This document shows, one piece after another, positions 38,546 through 38,576 of a stretch of DNA of 38,576 nt. This DNA is from Pseudomonadota bacterium. Lineage in GTDB: Bacteria; Myxococcota_A; UBA9160; PR03. The notes under the pieces were generated by a model. It was not told where the DNA came from. It did not search any database and saw nothing but the letters and a program-made list of their open reading frames with translations. Location of the stretch: NCBI GenBank assembly GCA_003576805.1, contig QEVM01000020.1, positions 1 through 38,576 of the forward strand. Reading direction: 5' to 3'. Both the position numbers and the translations under genes were made by a program. Position 1 is the first letter of the stretch. Every line of letters begins with the position of its first letter.

Positions 38546-38576
38546 CGCCCGAGGCCGCGATGCGGCTCGCACTCGC
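38542..38576 (+). CDS. start of the next gene, possibly ribD (3' truncated)
   Basis: A TTG at 38542 overlaps the nrdR stop as TTGA and opens a frame reading [12 protein letters not shown] before the window ends. RibD proteins begin with a similar short lead and an M-x2-AL-x-LA helix, and ribD often follows nrdR. Only 11 codons are visible, so this rests mainly on gene order. Confidence 0.4.
   Translation, partial: MTPEAAMRLAL

Overview
The window is very GC-rich bacterial chromosome, densely packed with housekeeping genes. Many neighbours are coupled by four-base start/stop overlaps (GTGA, ATGA, TTGA, CTGA). The content points to a deltaproteobacterial lineage, Myxococcota or a close relative. 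The best evidence is a type IV pilus block in the order pilin, PilG-position protein, PilH-like ABC ATPase, PilI-like permease and PilD peptidase, which matches the pilA-pilG-pilH-pilI-pilD order of Myxococcus xanthus. The rpiB-glyA-nrdR-(ribD) order and a 2-oxoglutarate:ferredoxin oxidoreductase fit the same picture. No prophage, IS element or CRISPR array is visible.

Layout. 1-1100: end of a GlpB-like subunit and a short GlpC/HdrC-like iron-sulfur protein. 1116-3998: large membrane-anchored spermidine-synthase-like protein. 4046-8677: TCA operon icd-mdh-sucC-sucD plus a cupin. 8667-12968 (minus strand): VOC protein, small membrane protein, and korA-korB. 13173-16276: unknown protein, TPR lipoprotein (PilF/PilW-like), short RodZ-like HTH protein, RecO. 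16318-16491: 75-bp tandem repeat. 16508-21206: glycyl-tRNA synthetase, pyruvate phosphate dikinase and a lipoprotein. 21548-22815: ECF-type sigma factor and a small partner ORF separated by a hairpin-rich leader. 22892-24236: kinase-fold protein, DEDDh exonuclease, tRNA-Glu. 24479-29423: pilus block with a consensus sigma-54 promoter. 29425-31224: UbiA-family transferase and a methyltransferase. 31249-32770: tRNA-Gln and gltX. 32887-36245: yceD-rpmF-fabD-acpP-fabF. 36257-38576: a single ORF fusing RpiB to GlyA, then nrdR and probably the start of ribD.

How the genes work together. The icd-mdh-sucCD genes and korAB together supply most of an oxidative (or reversible) TCA segment in which 2-oxoglutarate is oxidised with ferredoxin. 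The pilus block supplies two prepilins, the peptidase that would process them, and the accessory ABC exporter needed for pilus biogenesis in M. xanthus. The fatty acid cluster is reduced: plsX, fabH and fabG are absent from their usual positions.

The most unusual items are the in-frame RpiB-GlyA fusion, the two DxDxDG-bearing pilins behind a sigma-54 promoter with a strong terminator between them, the self-complementary 75-bp repeat before glyQS, and several leader hairpins that display Shine-Dalgarno/GGA motifs in their loops. All calls come from reading the sequence; no database search was possible.
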